This document shows positions 1 through 13,158 of a DNA stretch of 64,000 bases, one piece after another. Source of the DNA: Ilyonectria destructans. Taxonomy: Eukaryota; Ascomycota; Sordariomycetes; Hypocreales; Nectriaceae. The DNA lies in NCBI GenBank assembly GCA_020740775.1, contig JAHEWK010000007.1, positions 3,038,001 to 3,102,000 on the forward strand, given 5' to 3'. Both the position numbers and the translations under genes were made by a program. Under the pieces are notes generated by a model. That model did no database searches. It was not told the DNA's origin and saw only the letters and a list, made by a program, of their open reading frames with translations. How positions within the stretch are numbered: the stretch's first letter is position 1; each line of letters starts with the position of its first letter.

Positions 1-153
1 GATTTTCTAGTAGCCGGTCTGATACAAATCTTTCGGGAAGGGAAGGAGAAATGGTTATATAAAACGGGAGATTTCGAAGTAGATGCTCAAACGGGAAAAG
101 TAAAGATAACATATCGACATATTGACGGGGAACAAGTTGCCAACGCTCACTAA
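1..153 (+). CDS. 3' end of an unidentified gene (partial, 50 codons)
   Basis: Frame 1 is open from the window edge to TAA at 151-153 and encodes 50 residues of normal composition. The base composition is balanced (CpG and CpA present), unlike the AT-rich block that begins about 80 bases downstream, so this is probably the tail of a real gene whose body lies left of the window. The segment YKTGDF at about residues 20-25, followed by a YRHID stretch, vaguely recalls the YRTGD and GRxD core motifs of adenylate-forming enzymes. That resemblance is too short to trust. The protein could equally be an unknown fungal product. Confidence 0.4.
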   Translation, partial: DFLVAGLIQIFREGKEKWLYKTGDFEVDAQTGKVKITYRHIDGEQVANAH

Positions 154-229
154 GGTTCCAGAAGCTAGTCCGCTTGTAACGACAAGAGAAGGCCAAACTT
201 GAATATCTTAAGATACAATCTACCTTTAT

Positions 230-3200
230 TGGAGCTATAGTCAGCTGGAAGTAAGCTTAAAGCAACTTAAAGCGAGTTAGAAGTTTCTAGTAACTTATTT
301 ATCCGTTAGGAATTATAGTAAAATCTACTATATTAATAGTATAGTATCTATATACTTCTATTAACTTCTTTCTATACTATATAGTCAGCTGGAAGCTAAA
401 TCTGTATATTAAACTACTTAATATTAGTATAATATTAAATTAATAAGATAAAAAGGTATCTAGTACTTATTATATAAGAAATAATAGCTATTTTTAATAT
501 ATTATAGAAATTTACCTTAAATAACTCTTATTATTAAATATTACTATCTAATAAATTTAAATTTAATAAAGATAATTTTCTTCTTTTTTTTTTAAGTTTA
601 TTTTTTAATATAAATATTCTTAAACTGTATATAATAGATATACTATTCTACTTTAGCTCTAATTATCTATATATAATTAGAATTCTATTTAAGTTTTAAA
701 ATAAAGCTATAATCTACTAGCTTAATAATATTAGTATTTTTCTTTTTAGTTAAATTTTTAATTTCTTTTATTTTATAATATCTATATAATAAACTTATTA
801 TAATCTTATAATATATATCTATTTAGTTCTTTTATAATTTAATTACCTTTAGTATATAAAAAATAATATAAGCTCTAATAATATTAACTTAAATAAATTT
901 ATTTTTAAAGTCTTTTAACTCTTAAATATAACTATCTATAAGTTTATTAATACTCCTCTATATACTATAGTATTTCTTAAAGAAGTTAATTATCCCAGGC
1001 TAATATAGCTAGTTATATTAAATTAATTAGCTAGTATAGCTTTTGTATCTTTTATTAAAATTAGATAATTAAAAATATTAATATTTATTTTTTTATCTTA
1101 AAGAATATCTTTAATATATAAAGTAGTATTTTAGTATTATATTTCAATAAGAATTCCAGTAGTATTAATTTTTATAAGAAGAATATATATAAGTTCTTAT
1201 TTAATAAAAATAAATAATATAGTATTATTAATTCTAAATTTAATATTTACCTTTAAATCTAAAAATAACCTTTTTATTAAGGTTATATTTAATAAGATAT
1301 TAGATATTTAAAGATAGATTTATAATAAGTTTATATACTAATTAAAGAAGATACTATTAGATATTTAGTAAATAGTAATAAAGGTAGAGATAAATCTTAA
1401 GTATTAAAGCCTACTAGAATATAAAACTAAGATATATATTACTATCTTATAGCTTAAAAATACTATAGTTTTATAAATAGAATACTTATTCTAAAAGGTT
1501 AGAATTTAATACTTAACTGAATAAGCTTTTTTATACTGCTAATAATCTAGCTGGATTATTAAGATAATACTAATAATAAAAGGTATATTAATTATAGATA
1601 TTAGCTTCTCTTATTAGAGAATAAAAATTATTATATAAGTTGCTAATCTATTTTTTAATAATACTATAAGGTATTTAAAGTTTTAGCTATAGTAGAGAAT
1701 TTAAAAGCTACTTTTAGATATTACAGTTAATTTATTAAATATTAAATATTAAGTATTAAATATAATAGTATTTTATAAAACTTACTTATATATTCTATTA
1801 TAGTTAGTATAATATTAAAATATAGTATTTATTTTAATAACTAATAGATTAATATAGCTTTAGAATCTTTAAGGGATATTTTAATAAGTATTCTATCTTA
1901 CTTTAATTTTAAGCTTAATTAAGAGAGAGCTAGCTGCTTAAAGGACTTTTATAACTATAAAAAAACTCCAATTTTAATTAGAAAGATATTATAGTATTAA
2001 GTATCTAATAATAATAATATAGACTTAAAAGCTATATAAGGTTAGTATTCTTAATATTTTAAAAGATATTATATTATAGGCTGAATTATAATTTATAGTT
2101 AAGAGTTTATAATAGAATAAAAAGAGAGGTAATTTTAATTTTAATCTATATATCTACTAGATTAATATATATAACCTAAGGCTTAATTTTTCTATTTTAA
2201 TATATACTCTTCTTTTTTATTAATTAATATTACTTATAGTAGTTCTTTTAATTCTATAAGTTAAAATAAGAGTAGTATTACTTAATATCTTAATTATATT
2301 TATTTTTATTAAATATAGAGAGTTATTACTTATAGCTACTTTAGATAAAAGATATATTCTTAAAGATAATAAAATTAAATATAAGGTATTTAAGTATACT
2401 GCTATTAAATTTAAAATTAAGATTATATCTAATTTTAGTATATATAAGATAATAGCTAATATAAATTAGTATTTAGGTTATTTATCTATTAGTAAGTAAT
2501 TTTTTAAATTATTATAAGCTCTTTATTATAATACTAATTAATATTAAAGAAATTAATATAAATATATTCTTTTAATTCTTTAAGTTTTAAAAGAATATAA
2601 AGATAGCTTTACTAACTTTATAGCTTAATAGTAAATCTAAATATAGCTCTATAATTAGCCTATTTTAGGAAAATAAACTATATACTTTTAATAAGAAAGA
2701 GTTAAAGCCTACTTTAAATTCTTATTTATAGAATATATTTACTAATATAGTATAGTATATAGTATTCTTTAAGATTTATAGTAAATTAATTTATAAAGCT
2801 TTATATTAATTAACCTATTAATACTAATTTTAGCTATAGTATAGATAATACTATTTTAATTATTACTATAGCCTTTAAAGTGTGAAGTTTTCTTTAAGCT
2901 GTTTATATTTAGTTTTCTAAATATAAAAACTGTAATTTTAATCTCTTTATTAAGTTATATAGTAGCTATTATAAATTTAAATTTACTTTTTATTTTAAGT
3001 AATAAAATACTGCTATTAATATTAAAATAATTAAAAGTAAAAAGATTAATTTTATTACTTTTAGTATTAATAATAAATAGATTAATTTCAGTAAGTTATT
3101 TTTATAGATATATAAAATATTTAGCCTTTTACTATATAAATATAGTACTAATATAAGTAATTAGGTAATTAATATAAGAACTATATTAACTTTACTGCTA

Positions 3201-6200
3201 ATAATATATATTAAAAGCTTATTATATTAAAGTAGTATAGTATATATCTATCTATCTATTAAGCTAAGTATATACTGGTATTTACTAAATATTTAGATCT
3301 TATAGACAGTAATAATATATATAGTAATACTAATAATATCTACTTTTTAGCTATTAAAATCCTATTAAAGATATTAGTAGATATTAATATATATAATATT
3401 TAAGACTTTAGTAATAATACTTTTCCATTTAAAATATATACTATATATATTTAGATCTTAGCTATAATAAAGGCTATTAGTACTTAATTAATCTATAGAG
3501 AATATCTATTTATACTATATAATAAGTTTATAGTTAGTAGTAATTATATATCTTAAAAGAAAACTCTAATATATAGAATTATAATTAACTAAATTATTAT
3601 AAAGGGAAGATTTTTTCTATATATATTATCTTAAGTTATTAATTTTAATATTACTATTTTAATTTAAGCTGGTAATATTAATATATTAATTTAAATTTTA
3701 TTCTTAAAACCTTAAATTTTATTTAATAATATATAGATTAAATCTATAACTAAATAGGTAATTACTAAGTATTTAATTTTATTATTAAATTATTATTTAT
3801 CTTTATTTCTCTTAAGCTATATATAGTTAATAAAATAGAATATAGTAAATATAAAACCTTTAGAAATTTAAGTTAGCTTTAAGTTTATAAAACTGACTAT
3901 AAAATTCTAATATATTAGCTTAAAGCAGTACTTACTGCTTTTATATTAACTATATTAATAAAATCTATTTTATTTTTATAAAACTTAAGATTTTTAAATT
4001 ACTTAAAGATAGTTATTTCTTATTACTAAAGTATTTATATATTTCTTTAGTTAAGAATATATAATTATTATATACTATATTAGCTATATCTAAATATTAT
4101 AATAGCTAATCTAGCTTCTAATAATATATAATTATTATTCTTATTAGTAGTAATAATAAATAGATTATAGAAGCCTTTTTTAGGAATTTTATAATAGGTA
4201 TACTTCAGCTTAAAACTGTTAACTTATAATAGACTTATTTAGTTTTTTACAGCTAGTACTGCCTTTTATAATAGTAGCTATTTTTAGTTTAATTAAAATT
4301 ACTAAAAATAAACTGTAAGAAATACTACTAATATAACTATACTATTTCTAATTAAATTAATATATACTATTATTATTATAAGTAATATTAGTAGAAAAGT
4401 AATTAAATTAGAAGCTATAATATTTAAAAGAAGTTAGAGTAATAATAAATTTATCTATAGATAAAAAAAGTATAGTATTAACCTCTAGATATATTAGAGA
4501 GTCTTAAAGTAAATATATAGCTCTATCTTACTAAAGTCTACCTTAAGTAACTATAGGTATATACTGTATAGTATTTTAAATACTCTCAGTATTATTAATA
4601 GTAAAATATATAAATTACCTTATTATATATTAATTTATCTTAAGCAGTAAAATATAAGTACTTTATTATTATAGTATAATATTTATTTATTAGCTAAAAA
4701 GATAAGTTAAATTACTTATTATTTAATATATTATATACTGAATTATAATTAGGCTTATAATATTAGCTGGGCTAATTAAAGTTCTTACTGCTAAATAAGG
4801 TATATTACTTAATATAAAAGATAATATATAAGAGAGAAAAAGAGTTAGAGCTTAACTTCTTAAATTAATTACAGCTTATATATTTATAGAGGTTTTAACT
4901 TTTTTAAGCTGAGAAGCTTAATATTTAGTTATTATAGTAATATTAAGTAGGAAATATTTAAATTATAGATAAAACTGTATTTTTTTAACTTTATACCAGT
5001 AAGTTACTTATCTTAAAAAAGTAAATAGAAGTTAGATTAGTTATTATAGTATAGATATATATAGTGCAAGCTATATTTAAATAGCTTTATAGTTAGATAT
5101 AGTTCTTTAAATTAAGTATACTATTTTATATAGTAACCTAAAATAACAGCTTAACTAAAAATACTATATAATACTATATATTTCTTTATCTTACTTTAAG
5201 TTATAAAAACTATAATAGATAAAATAAAGCTACTTATTACTATAGGGAGAATTAGTTTAATACTGCTTTATCTATATAAAAACTATAAATATATTATTCT
5301 TAGAGTATTTTTTAAACTTTTAGTTTTATAATAAAGATACTATATTAAGATAGTAGTTATAGCTAAACTCTATATATCAGTTTTAATAATAAAATTAATT
5401 TTTATCTATAAAGATAGAAAATTCTATATTAGGCTTAAGTCTTTAAGATTATACTAAATTTAAATAAAGTTTCTATTTAAACTTATTTATAGTAGTAGCC
5501 TTATTTTCTTTTACTTATTAAGATATTAGCTTACTTTAGTTAAAATAGTTATAAATATTAAAATTAAAATATTAAATAATATTCTAAAAGCTTATTATAT
5601 TTAATAGTAGCTACTAAAATAATAAACTGAAAATCTATTAATAAATATATTTTATAATACTATTTTAAAATACTAAAAGTATTAATTTTCTATATTCTAA
5701 CTCTTATAGCTTAAATTTAATATATATTATAATTAGCAGTTTAATATATAGCTTTTAATTCTTATCTTAATAGAATTTAAATTGCAGTTTATTATTATAG
5801 TAATATAATTTTAAAGTACTATTTTAAATATACTTATATATAGAGATTTTATAATATCTATTATTATATTATATTATATTTTAGCTAGATTTTCTATCTA
5901 TAAGTTACTAAGCTATATTTTAAGTAATAGATATATATCTATATAAAGAGATATACTCTTTATATATTAAGTAGATTTTTTTCTAATTTAATTTAAGATA
6001 CTATTTAGCTGAGAAATAGAATATTTAATACTCTATATTATAATTTAAATAGTAAAAAAAGAGAATAAATTAAGTTAGTTTATTATTACTTTAGTAGTTT
6101 TTTTACTGTTTAAATACAGTATAAAATTTATATAGAGTATTAAACCTTATATATTTAGAATAATATATAAATATAGCTTAAATTCTTATTAAATACTTAT

Positions 6201-9200
6201 AATAAAAAGAGTTAGATACCTTAATAAGATAGTATTTCTAAAAGCTTTTTAAGTAACTAAATAAATATATAAAATCCCTTAAGGTCTAATAAAGCTAAAT
6301 AATCTTATTATAGATAAGTTAATTTATAATAGTAATAATAAGTATATTAGAAAGTTAGTTTAAGAGGCTATATATCTAATTTTAATAGGCTAAAGTAACT
6401 ATATAATCTATATTACTTAATTTTAAAATACTTATTAATTCTCTTAAAAAGCTATTAAAATAACTAACTGCTTCTTTATAAAAAAGTAGTAAATTAGGCA
6501 AATAAAAAGTAAAGGCTATATTTTAATTTTAATAGATACCTTATATTAAATATTAAAATTAATTTTTAATAAGTTATTTATAGCTTCTATATACTAAAGG
6601 TACTTTTAATTTAGCTATAATATATATATTATCTATTAATTTAAAAGTTATATTTTATATATATAAGATTCTTTTATTATTGAAATTACTATTCTAATTA
6701 CTATTTTAAATTTTATATTATATACTTATATAAGTATAATAAGGAACTTTATCTATTAATTATAAATTTAATTACAGTTTTTTACCTTTTCTAACTACTA
6801 AGTATATAACTTTCTCTATAATATCCCTTTATTATTTAATTCTTTTAGATTCTTATAGTTAGTATATATTTAGGTTAATTTTAATAAAGCTATAGCTTAC
6901 TTATTTTTATAGTTAATTCTTTAGCTATAAGTTAACTAATACTATATTATTTATTAGCTATATAGATTATATAATACTATATAAGCTATTAATAAATACT
7001 CTTTCTGCTGGAGAAAGTATATACCTTTAGTATTTTTAAATTAGAGCCTTAAGATAAACTAACTCTATAGTAACCTAAAGTTATAAAGCTATATTTTAAC
7101 CTGTTAGTTCTTAAATTATATAATAGCTAAAAACTATTAGCTATACTAAATAAAGCTTATTAAGTTAGTTAATTTAAATTTCTATAATATCTTTAAATTC
7201 TAACTTTTTAGCTGTAATTTACAGCTTTAAAATAAGAGTTAAATTACTTAAAATTAAGTAATAGAGATTAAAAAAGAAGCTATAAGTATACTAATAATTA
7301 GAAAAAACTATATCAGTCTATAGTATAAAGCAGAAAGATATTTTCAGTTAGTTAAGTAGTTAATTAAGTAGTTAGTTAAAATATATATAAGAATAAAAGA
7401 ATAATTAGAATATAAGAGGTAAGGTTTATAAAGCTTTTATATCTATTATAATTTTACCTTTTTTAAGATTTAGCTTTTCTAGTAAATCTAGCTTTTTTAG
7501 TAGATTTAGCTTTTTTAGTAGATTTAGCTTTTTTAAGATATAGCTATTTTTACAGTTTATTAAGGTATTAAAAAAAGTAATTAATTAAACTAGAAACCTT
7601 AATCTATCTAAGTAAACTATTAACCTTTAAATAAACTAAGTATATAATCTGTATTATTAATACTATTATTAGTATTTTTCTTTTATTATTAAGCTTTTAG
7701 TTCCCCCTTTAGGTATATATATACTAGGGTATTTTAACCTTTTAATATAAGATTCTTTAGATATAAAAGGCTCTAAATTTATAGAATATAAATAAAGATT
7801 ATTAAAGAATATAAATATAATTAATATAAAGAGTATTATAAATATAATATAATTTTACTTAAATAGATATTCTTCTAATTTTACTCTCTTTTTATTTAGG
7901 TATCTATAAATCTAAATAGATAGATAGTACTTATATAAAAAAGATATTAAGTTTTTTATTATTTAAACTTTTAGTATTAAGCTTTTTAAATACTTAATAT
8001 ATATAGCTAAATAGTATTATATCTTTCTAGCTATTTATATATAAAGTGTAGATAAATAAAATAAAGAAAATAGTTAAAAAAAAGAATTATATTTAATATA
8101 CTCTATTTTATTACTTAATTAATCTAGCTAATAATTAATCTTTAGAGTAATTTTATAGATATATAAGGTAAATAATTAGTAGAATTTTAGCCTATTATAG
8201 AAGGCTTAAAGACTAGAAAATATAGAACTCTATATTATTATTAATATATTATTACCTTATTCTAGCTTTTTATAATAACTTTTAATTTCTATATACTTTA
8301 CTTTTCTTTCTATTTTTTCTGGTTTTTTATTCTAATAGTAAGATAAAGCTATTTTAATTACTGCTAACTTTTTCAGTTTTATTTAGTATATTATAATATT
8401 TTTATTATTATAAGTAAGATACTAATAACTTATATAGCTATAATTAGTATATATTATAATATTTTAAATAGTAAAGCTATAATTATAGAGAAAATTAATA
8501 GTTTAGCAGTAAAAAGAGATAAAAATAATATCCAACTTATTAACTTACTCTAAAGAAGATATATAGAAGATTATTATATAGATATCCTAAATAATCAGCT
8601 TAAAGCTATACCAGACTATATATATAAGATTTAATAGATTTAAAGCTTATATCTCCTAATAGAGAAGTATCTTATTAGATAGAATCTTAAGTTAGTTATA
8701 GAAAATTCTACTAATAAGACTTTAATAGAATTTATAGCAGTTTGATATTTAAGGGATATTAAAGATAAAAGTTAAATAAGAAAAATAGTAATAGTTAAAA
8801 TAGACTTAAATAAATCTCTTAAAAATAAAGATAATAATTTAATAGATTTTCTAGCTATCTTAAGTTCTTATAGTCTCTCTAATTTCTAAAAAGAATCTCT
8901 AAAGAAGTAAAAATTAATATCTCTCTTTATATAGTTTTTAACTTTTTCTTTTAATTTTATTTAGATTCTCCTTAGGTACTTCTACTAGTAACTAACTAGC
9001 TTACGTATTTCTAATTACCTATTCTAATAGTTATTAAATTATTTAGTTATAGTATAGAATCTATAAATATAGAAGTATTTTACAGTTAGATTCTAACTAT
9101 TTTATATTAATTTTAAAAATATAATTTAACTGTCTTTTTCTTAAAGTTAATAGCTATATAGTAATTAAAATAAACTAAAAGCTATAATAATTTATATAAC

Positions 9201-10030
9201 TAGAAATAATCTTTAGATTAAGATAAAAATACCTATATATTTCTTACTATTATAATATTAAGTAATAATAAGATTTAAATACAGTATAATAATATTATAA
9301 AAGTAATATAATTAGAGATTATTATAACTTTTATATAACTCTTAAATATAAAGAATAAAAATATTATTAACTTAAATAATCCACTTAAGTTTATTCTCTT
9401 TAATAAAATAAATTATTTTAATAATAATTATTTTAAATAAATAAAGCTAAATTTAAACTTTTAATTAATTATAGATATATTATATAATAATTTTTAAGTA
9501 GAATAATTAGCAGACTAATAAATAGATAATAATAAAAAATAGGTTTTAAAATTTAATATTAATATAAAAAACTATTTTAATTAGTATTTTTAACTACTTT
9601 TTATTATAGAAATATTATTTTAAATTTCTTAATATAAAGAAATTTCTATATTAAAGCTACTTTTTACAGTTATATCTAATTCCTTTTAATTATATATTAT
9701 ATTATTACTATTTATAAGTTATAAAGTATTATATAAAATATAATTATTATTAATCTCTTCTATTAAAACTTTTAGACTAATTTAAGCTATATAGCTATCT
9801 CTTAAGTAAGAATACTTAATAATTTAATAATAAATATACTATTTAATTAGAATTACCTAATCTATAAATTTTCTTTAAATAATATAAAGATAAAAATAAG
9901 AGATTAAAAGCTTAAGAAATAATAGATATATAGAATCTATATATATTATATAATACTAAGAATAGCTATAGCAGTAAATTAATATATAGATAATATAGTA
10001 GTAGTAATATTTTTTCAGCCTGTAGATATA
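230..10030. repeat. AT-rich RIP-degraded repeat block 1
   Basis: About 9.8 kb in which CpA, TpG and CpG are almost absent while TpA is abundant, and no reading frame stays open for long. This is the expected end state of repeat-induced point mutation in Pezizomycotina. Inside I can recognise only a segment at about 6660-7745 that recurs at 38040-39065 and, in part, at 42115-42665. No retroelement catalytic motif could be read convincingly in the rest. The last part runs into a hAT transposase remnant. The left edge abuts the gene tail at 1-153. Confidence 0.8.
6660..7745 (-). repeat. Dispersed repeat C, copy 1, with lysine-rich 18-bp tandem units
   Basis: This segment aligns by eye with 38040-39065 along its length and with 42115-42665 over its right half. 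Inverted fragments occur near 43345-43465 and 44760-44960. All copies carry the palindrome GCTGTAATTTACAGC or a one-base variant. At 7465-7550 an 18-bp unit of the form TTTTTTAGTAGATTTAGC is repeated about four times. Read on the minus strand it encodes a repeating A-K-S-T-K-K hexapeptide, a basic tail such as is found at the ends of some fungal transposon proteins. The strand is assigned from that observation only. The family was not identified. Confidence 0.55.
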
Positions 10031-10620
10031 TAGCCTTTAGCTGAGGCTACTCTATACACTTTATTACTACTCTAATATATATAAAGTAATATAGTATTTT
10101 AAGTACTACTTTAAGATCGATAAGATACCTATATATTCTGCAGTATTACTTCTCTACCTATTAAGGCAATTAAAGTACTGCTGCTAGAATTAGTATATTA
10201 ATTAGTATAACAGTATAATTAATAAGGCTAGGCAGATCTGGAGTCAGTATAAAGATCTTCCTGTTACCACTTCTCTACAGGAGGCTTTAGAGATCCAGAT
10301 AATAGCATATAATAAACTGGCGCAGTCACTCGATATAACGGAGGCACATAACAACGAGCATAAGCTGGAGAAGTTTATTAATAGCTCTCCATATAAGATC
10401 GCAGTTACTCCGCTTGCCTGGTGGAGCAGAGAAGAGCAATAGATCGAATACCCCCGGCTACATAAGATGGCTATTAACGTACTTTCAATTCCGCCTATAT
10501 CGGATAAGGCGGAACTTGGCAGCAGTCCAGCCGCAGGCGGCACGCGAGTTGGACGAGATGCTCTGGGGTGGCGCGACGCTGGATGTAGGGGGGTAGAGGA
10601 GCTTCGGTTGCGGATTCTTG
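10030..10620 (+). pseudogene. hAT-family transposase, C-terminal remnant
   Basis: The plus strand encodes the C-terminal region of a hAT (Ac/Tol/Restless-type) transposase. Readable pieces are IPIYSAVLLL, then KARQIWSQYKDLPV, LAWWSREEQ, and the dimerisation-domain core EYPRLHKMAINVLSIPP at about 10450-10500. The frame is broken by TAG at 10440-10442 and at several points upstream of 10200, and shifts after the S-D-K-A-E segment near 10515. The region upstream of 10030, where the rest of the transposase should lie, is RIP-mutated beyond recognition. The fragment ends about 80 bases from the stop codon of the HET gene. It is an inactive relic; family assignment is confident. Confidence 0.8.
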
Positions 10621-10696
10621 AGATTACTGATATCATCCGCCACTGCTCCTGCCTATCAAGCAATACATGCACGTCTTTCTGAATAAATCGGTTGAG

Positions 10697-12922
10697 CTAC
10701 AAAACGAGCCAGTTAACGGATGATACCGGTATGACATCCGTAGTACACCATCGCTGACTGGTGGAAAACACTCCCGTTTTGACAAGGATTAGCTCCCCGG
10801 CCACCTCTCTGGATTGCTTCCCTTCCAGAATCACGCCGGCATGACGGTATGCGTACCGTGTTACGGCCACTACGAACCGGCATGGTACCGGAAGCAGAGT
10901 CCCTACCCAGTTTCTAAAACTCCCGAAAGCCTCAAACTCTCCAGAAGCAGTGGAGACGAAGATAGGGCCGTCTGCACCATCGCAAAGAAGAATCTGGCTA
11001 CTTTGCGCCAGGATAGCAGCGCGCGTTACCAGCACGGTACCATCGGGCCGCAAATACCAGTGGCTCGTCATGCCTCCAGAATAATCGAGATACTTGAAAA
11101 CTCCTGAGTCGGATTGAGTGACCTGCCAAAGCCTTCCATTGTGGGAAACAGGCAGGAGGGAACCTATGGGGTTTCCAGCCTCCACGTCTTCCAAGGTGTT
11201 GGGCGGCGCACGCCGGTGGAGCCAGAAGGTGCCGCCCATATGACTGTGGGCTTCATGGAGGAATTCGGCCGGGTACAACCCCAAAACAAGGTCTTGCTGA
11301 GAGGTTAACTCCTGGTGCTTCTGCCAGTACGCTTTGTACCAGGAGGTGAATCCCAAGGCTGACATTATTGCTTCCGCTCTTGATCCCGTTGCTACACGAG
11401 ACTCGGCAGCAATGAGGATCGAGGTTCTACTCTGATCCGATAGGTCTGCCAACTCCCAGCGCTTTATGGTAAACATGAGAACCCTGACCATTGTTGGCAA
11501 GTCTTCTTCGCCGTCGACGTCGGACGCTCGCGAGTACGCGAGTGCGGCTATGTTGTCTAGTGTAACAAGGATGCCACCGCTACTAATGCTGAGGCAGTTG
11601 AAATCTCGATCGGCTAGGAGAGCCGAGGGACACAGGTACGCCTCTTGCAGTGTCCACAGAGATGAGAACCATTTCGGGCCTGGGTCATTCGCATAGGAGT
11701 CGCCTTCGGTCGGAACCGTAGATTCCATTTCGACAGGACACCATGGATTGAGGAGGCCATTTTCCAAGGTCATCCGGGAAGACGCATCGTTTAGGGTTCT
11801 CGTGAATTCTTCGTGGCATTTCCGGAGCGTCAGATCTCCCGGGTTCATATTTCGGAGAAAGTTGAGACCCAGCCATAGAACCGCGTTTTCCATGACTTTC
11901 CATCCCATAACATCGTTTAACCACACTATGGTGACCTCAGCTTGGTGGAAAATATCTGCTTGCTTCGCAATCTCTTGGGCTTGTCGCAGGCATTTTTCTT
12001 GCGGGATGCAAAATAGGTCGAACCAGACGTAATTGACCGGCCAGTCGAGTCGACTGAATACCTCTGCCATTTCCGATACGTTGAAGCGGGTATTCTCGGG
12101 TACCGGCCAGGGAATGCCGGGAAGCCTCACTGCACCCGTCCGCCACCGTCCCCAGGTGTGGCTGATACAGTAATATGGCGGACAAGACCCGCCAAGGAGC
12201 TCTGTCTCCATAGTTTGCCGCGCATGTCGATCCCATAGGTAGAAAGGTCGCTTGAGAGAGTCTATGCTCTCCAGCCTTAGCCACCAACAAGGCTCCAACG
12301 TCGTGCCCAGAACTGTTTTTCCAAAGCTGCCGCCTGCGCCTAGAGGTGCCTGGAGAAACACGGCCTCCAGATACGACGAGTGCCCGATCATCTGCAATGA
12401 TGCATATTTTAAGGCCTCCATTCTGGCTATTGTTGCCTTTTCGTCCATTTCTCGGCATATCTCTTTCGCTCTGGCAGGTAGCTGGGCGAGAGGGATGCCA
12501 TCTAGTGGTCGGATGGTCTGATATAATATCATCTCGACGAAGAACAAGTACCCCAGTGTACTTTCGTAGGTCAGGCGAGCCCGTGCCTCATGGTTCGTCC
12601 CGTCGTGTAGTTTGGTGCTATTTTCAACCAGCTCCAGGATTGAGGCGTCGTCTCGTTGGTTGATTGGCGGGTGATAACGACCATTCCACCAGTCGTCAAG
12701 GATCCGCCAGGATTTCTGGAGGGGCCTGCGTAGAGTAGATTCAAAAGCTCCTTGCAGGCTCCCATCCACATTCCTAACTTGCATCTCCTGCTGCAGTCTT
12801 TTCCACAAGACAAGGCCACTCCCTTCTGAGGCTCTGTCTTCGTCCTGATGGAGACTTGCTCCTAAACCCAGAAATTCGGACACCCGAGGGCTTAAGAAAT
12901 TTAGACGCAAGAGACCCGCCAT
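10697..12922 (-). CDS. HET-domain (heterokaryon incompatibility-type) protein, 741 aa
   Basis: A single uninterrupted frame of 741 codons. The HET domain (PF06985 type) is recognisable from about residue 250: YYCISHTWG (250-258), then VWFDLFCIPQ (299-308), then an A-E-V-T-I-V-W-L segment (328-335). These correspond to the conserved S-x-x-W-G, W-I-D-x-x-C-I-x-Q and A-x-x-V-x-W-L blocks. In filamentous fungi such proteins act in the cytoplasm in allorecognition and regulated cell death. The start at 12922 was chosen because the protein is open from there; an overlapping frame beginning with seven histidines was not used. The gene sits in a 2.9-kb GC-balanced island between a hAT relic and LTR sequence. 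No RIP damage is visible. The long C-terminal half has no motif I recognise, and the partner is unknown. Confidence 0.85.
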   Translation of the reverse strand: MAGLLRLNFLSPRVSEFLGLGASLHQDEDRASEGSGLVLWKRLQQEMQVRNVDGSLQGAFESTLRRPLQKSWRILDDWWNGRYHPPINQRDDASILELVENSTKLHDGTNHEARARLTYESTLGYLFFVEMILYQTIRPLDGIPLAQLPARAKEICREMDEKATIARMEALKYASLQMIGHSSYLEAVFLQAPLGAGGSFGKTVLGTTLEPCWWLRLESIDSLKRPFYLWDRHARQTMETELLGGSCPPYYCISHTWGRWRTGAVRLPGIPWPVPENTRFNVSEMAEVFSRLDWPVNYVWFDLFCIPQEKCLRQAQEIAKQADIFHQAEVTIVWLNDVMGWKVMENAVLWLGLNFLRNMNPGDLTLRKCHEEFTRTLNDASSRMTLENGLLNPWCPVEMESTVPTEGDSYANDPGPKWFSSLWTLQEAYLCPSALLADRDFNCLSISSGGILVTLDNIAALAYSRASDVDGEEDLPTMVRVLMFTIKRWELADLSDQSRTSILIAAESRVATGSRAEAIMSALGFTSWYKAYWQKHQELTSQQDLVLGLYPAEFLHEAHSHMGGTFWLHRRAPPNTLEDVEAGNPIGSLLPVSHNGRLWQVTQSDSGVFKYLDYSGGMTSHWYLRPDGTVLVTRAAILAQSSQILLCDGADGPIFVSTASGEFEAFGSFRNWVGTLLPVPCRFVVAVTRYAYRHAGVILEGKQSREVAGELILVKTGVFSTSQRWCTTDVIPVSSVNWLVL

Positions 12923-12957
12923 CTTGGTGCCGTCTGTGACCTCGTCTGCGTTCTCGC

Positions 12958-12984
12958 GGGTGATGATGATGATGATGATGTTGT
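12958..12984. repeat. GAT/ATC trinucleotide microsatellite upstream of the HET gene
   Basis: About seven tandem GAT/ATG units lie 40-60 bases upstream of the HET start codon. On the minus strand they read as a run of His codons after an ATG in a different frame from the HET protein. This is most likely a 5' untranslated microsatellite. Confidence 0.6.
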
Positions 12985-13158
12985 TCCATTACGCCCGTGA
13001 TTAGAGAGGGGCAGCTACGTAAGATTCGCTAAGCCTATTCTAGAAGCATCCTTCTCGCGGGGCGTAGTGCACAGCCCTCTTGCTGCCCAATACTGACCCG
13101 ATGCGGCAATTGACCCAACCCGAAGTCCTATCTTTCTTCGATCGTGTCTTGCGTTAAC

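Noticed and set aside
1..153. Adenylation-domain (NRPS or acyl-CoA ligase) assignment for the gene tail
   Set aside because: The YKTGDF match is six residues and the following sequence does not keep the expected GRxDxQVK spacing. It was kept as unidentified.
1510..1700. A copia RNase H remnant in AT block 1 (a segment resembling F-Y-T-x-x-x-L-A-G-L-L)
   Set aside because: Only one short block matched and the following motifs could not be aligned in any frame.
10244..10672. 142-codon minus-strand frame
   Set aside because: Antisense to the hAT transposase remnant, whose plus-strand translation is clearly recognisable.
12774..12989. 71-codon minus-strand frame opening with seven histidines, as an N-terminal exon of the HET gene
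   Set aside because: It overlaps the HET coding sequence in another frame, and the His run comes from a GAT microsatellite. The HET frame has its own ATG at 12922 and needs no extra exon.
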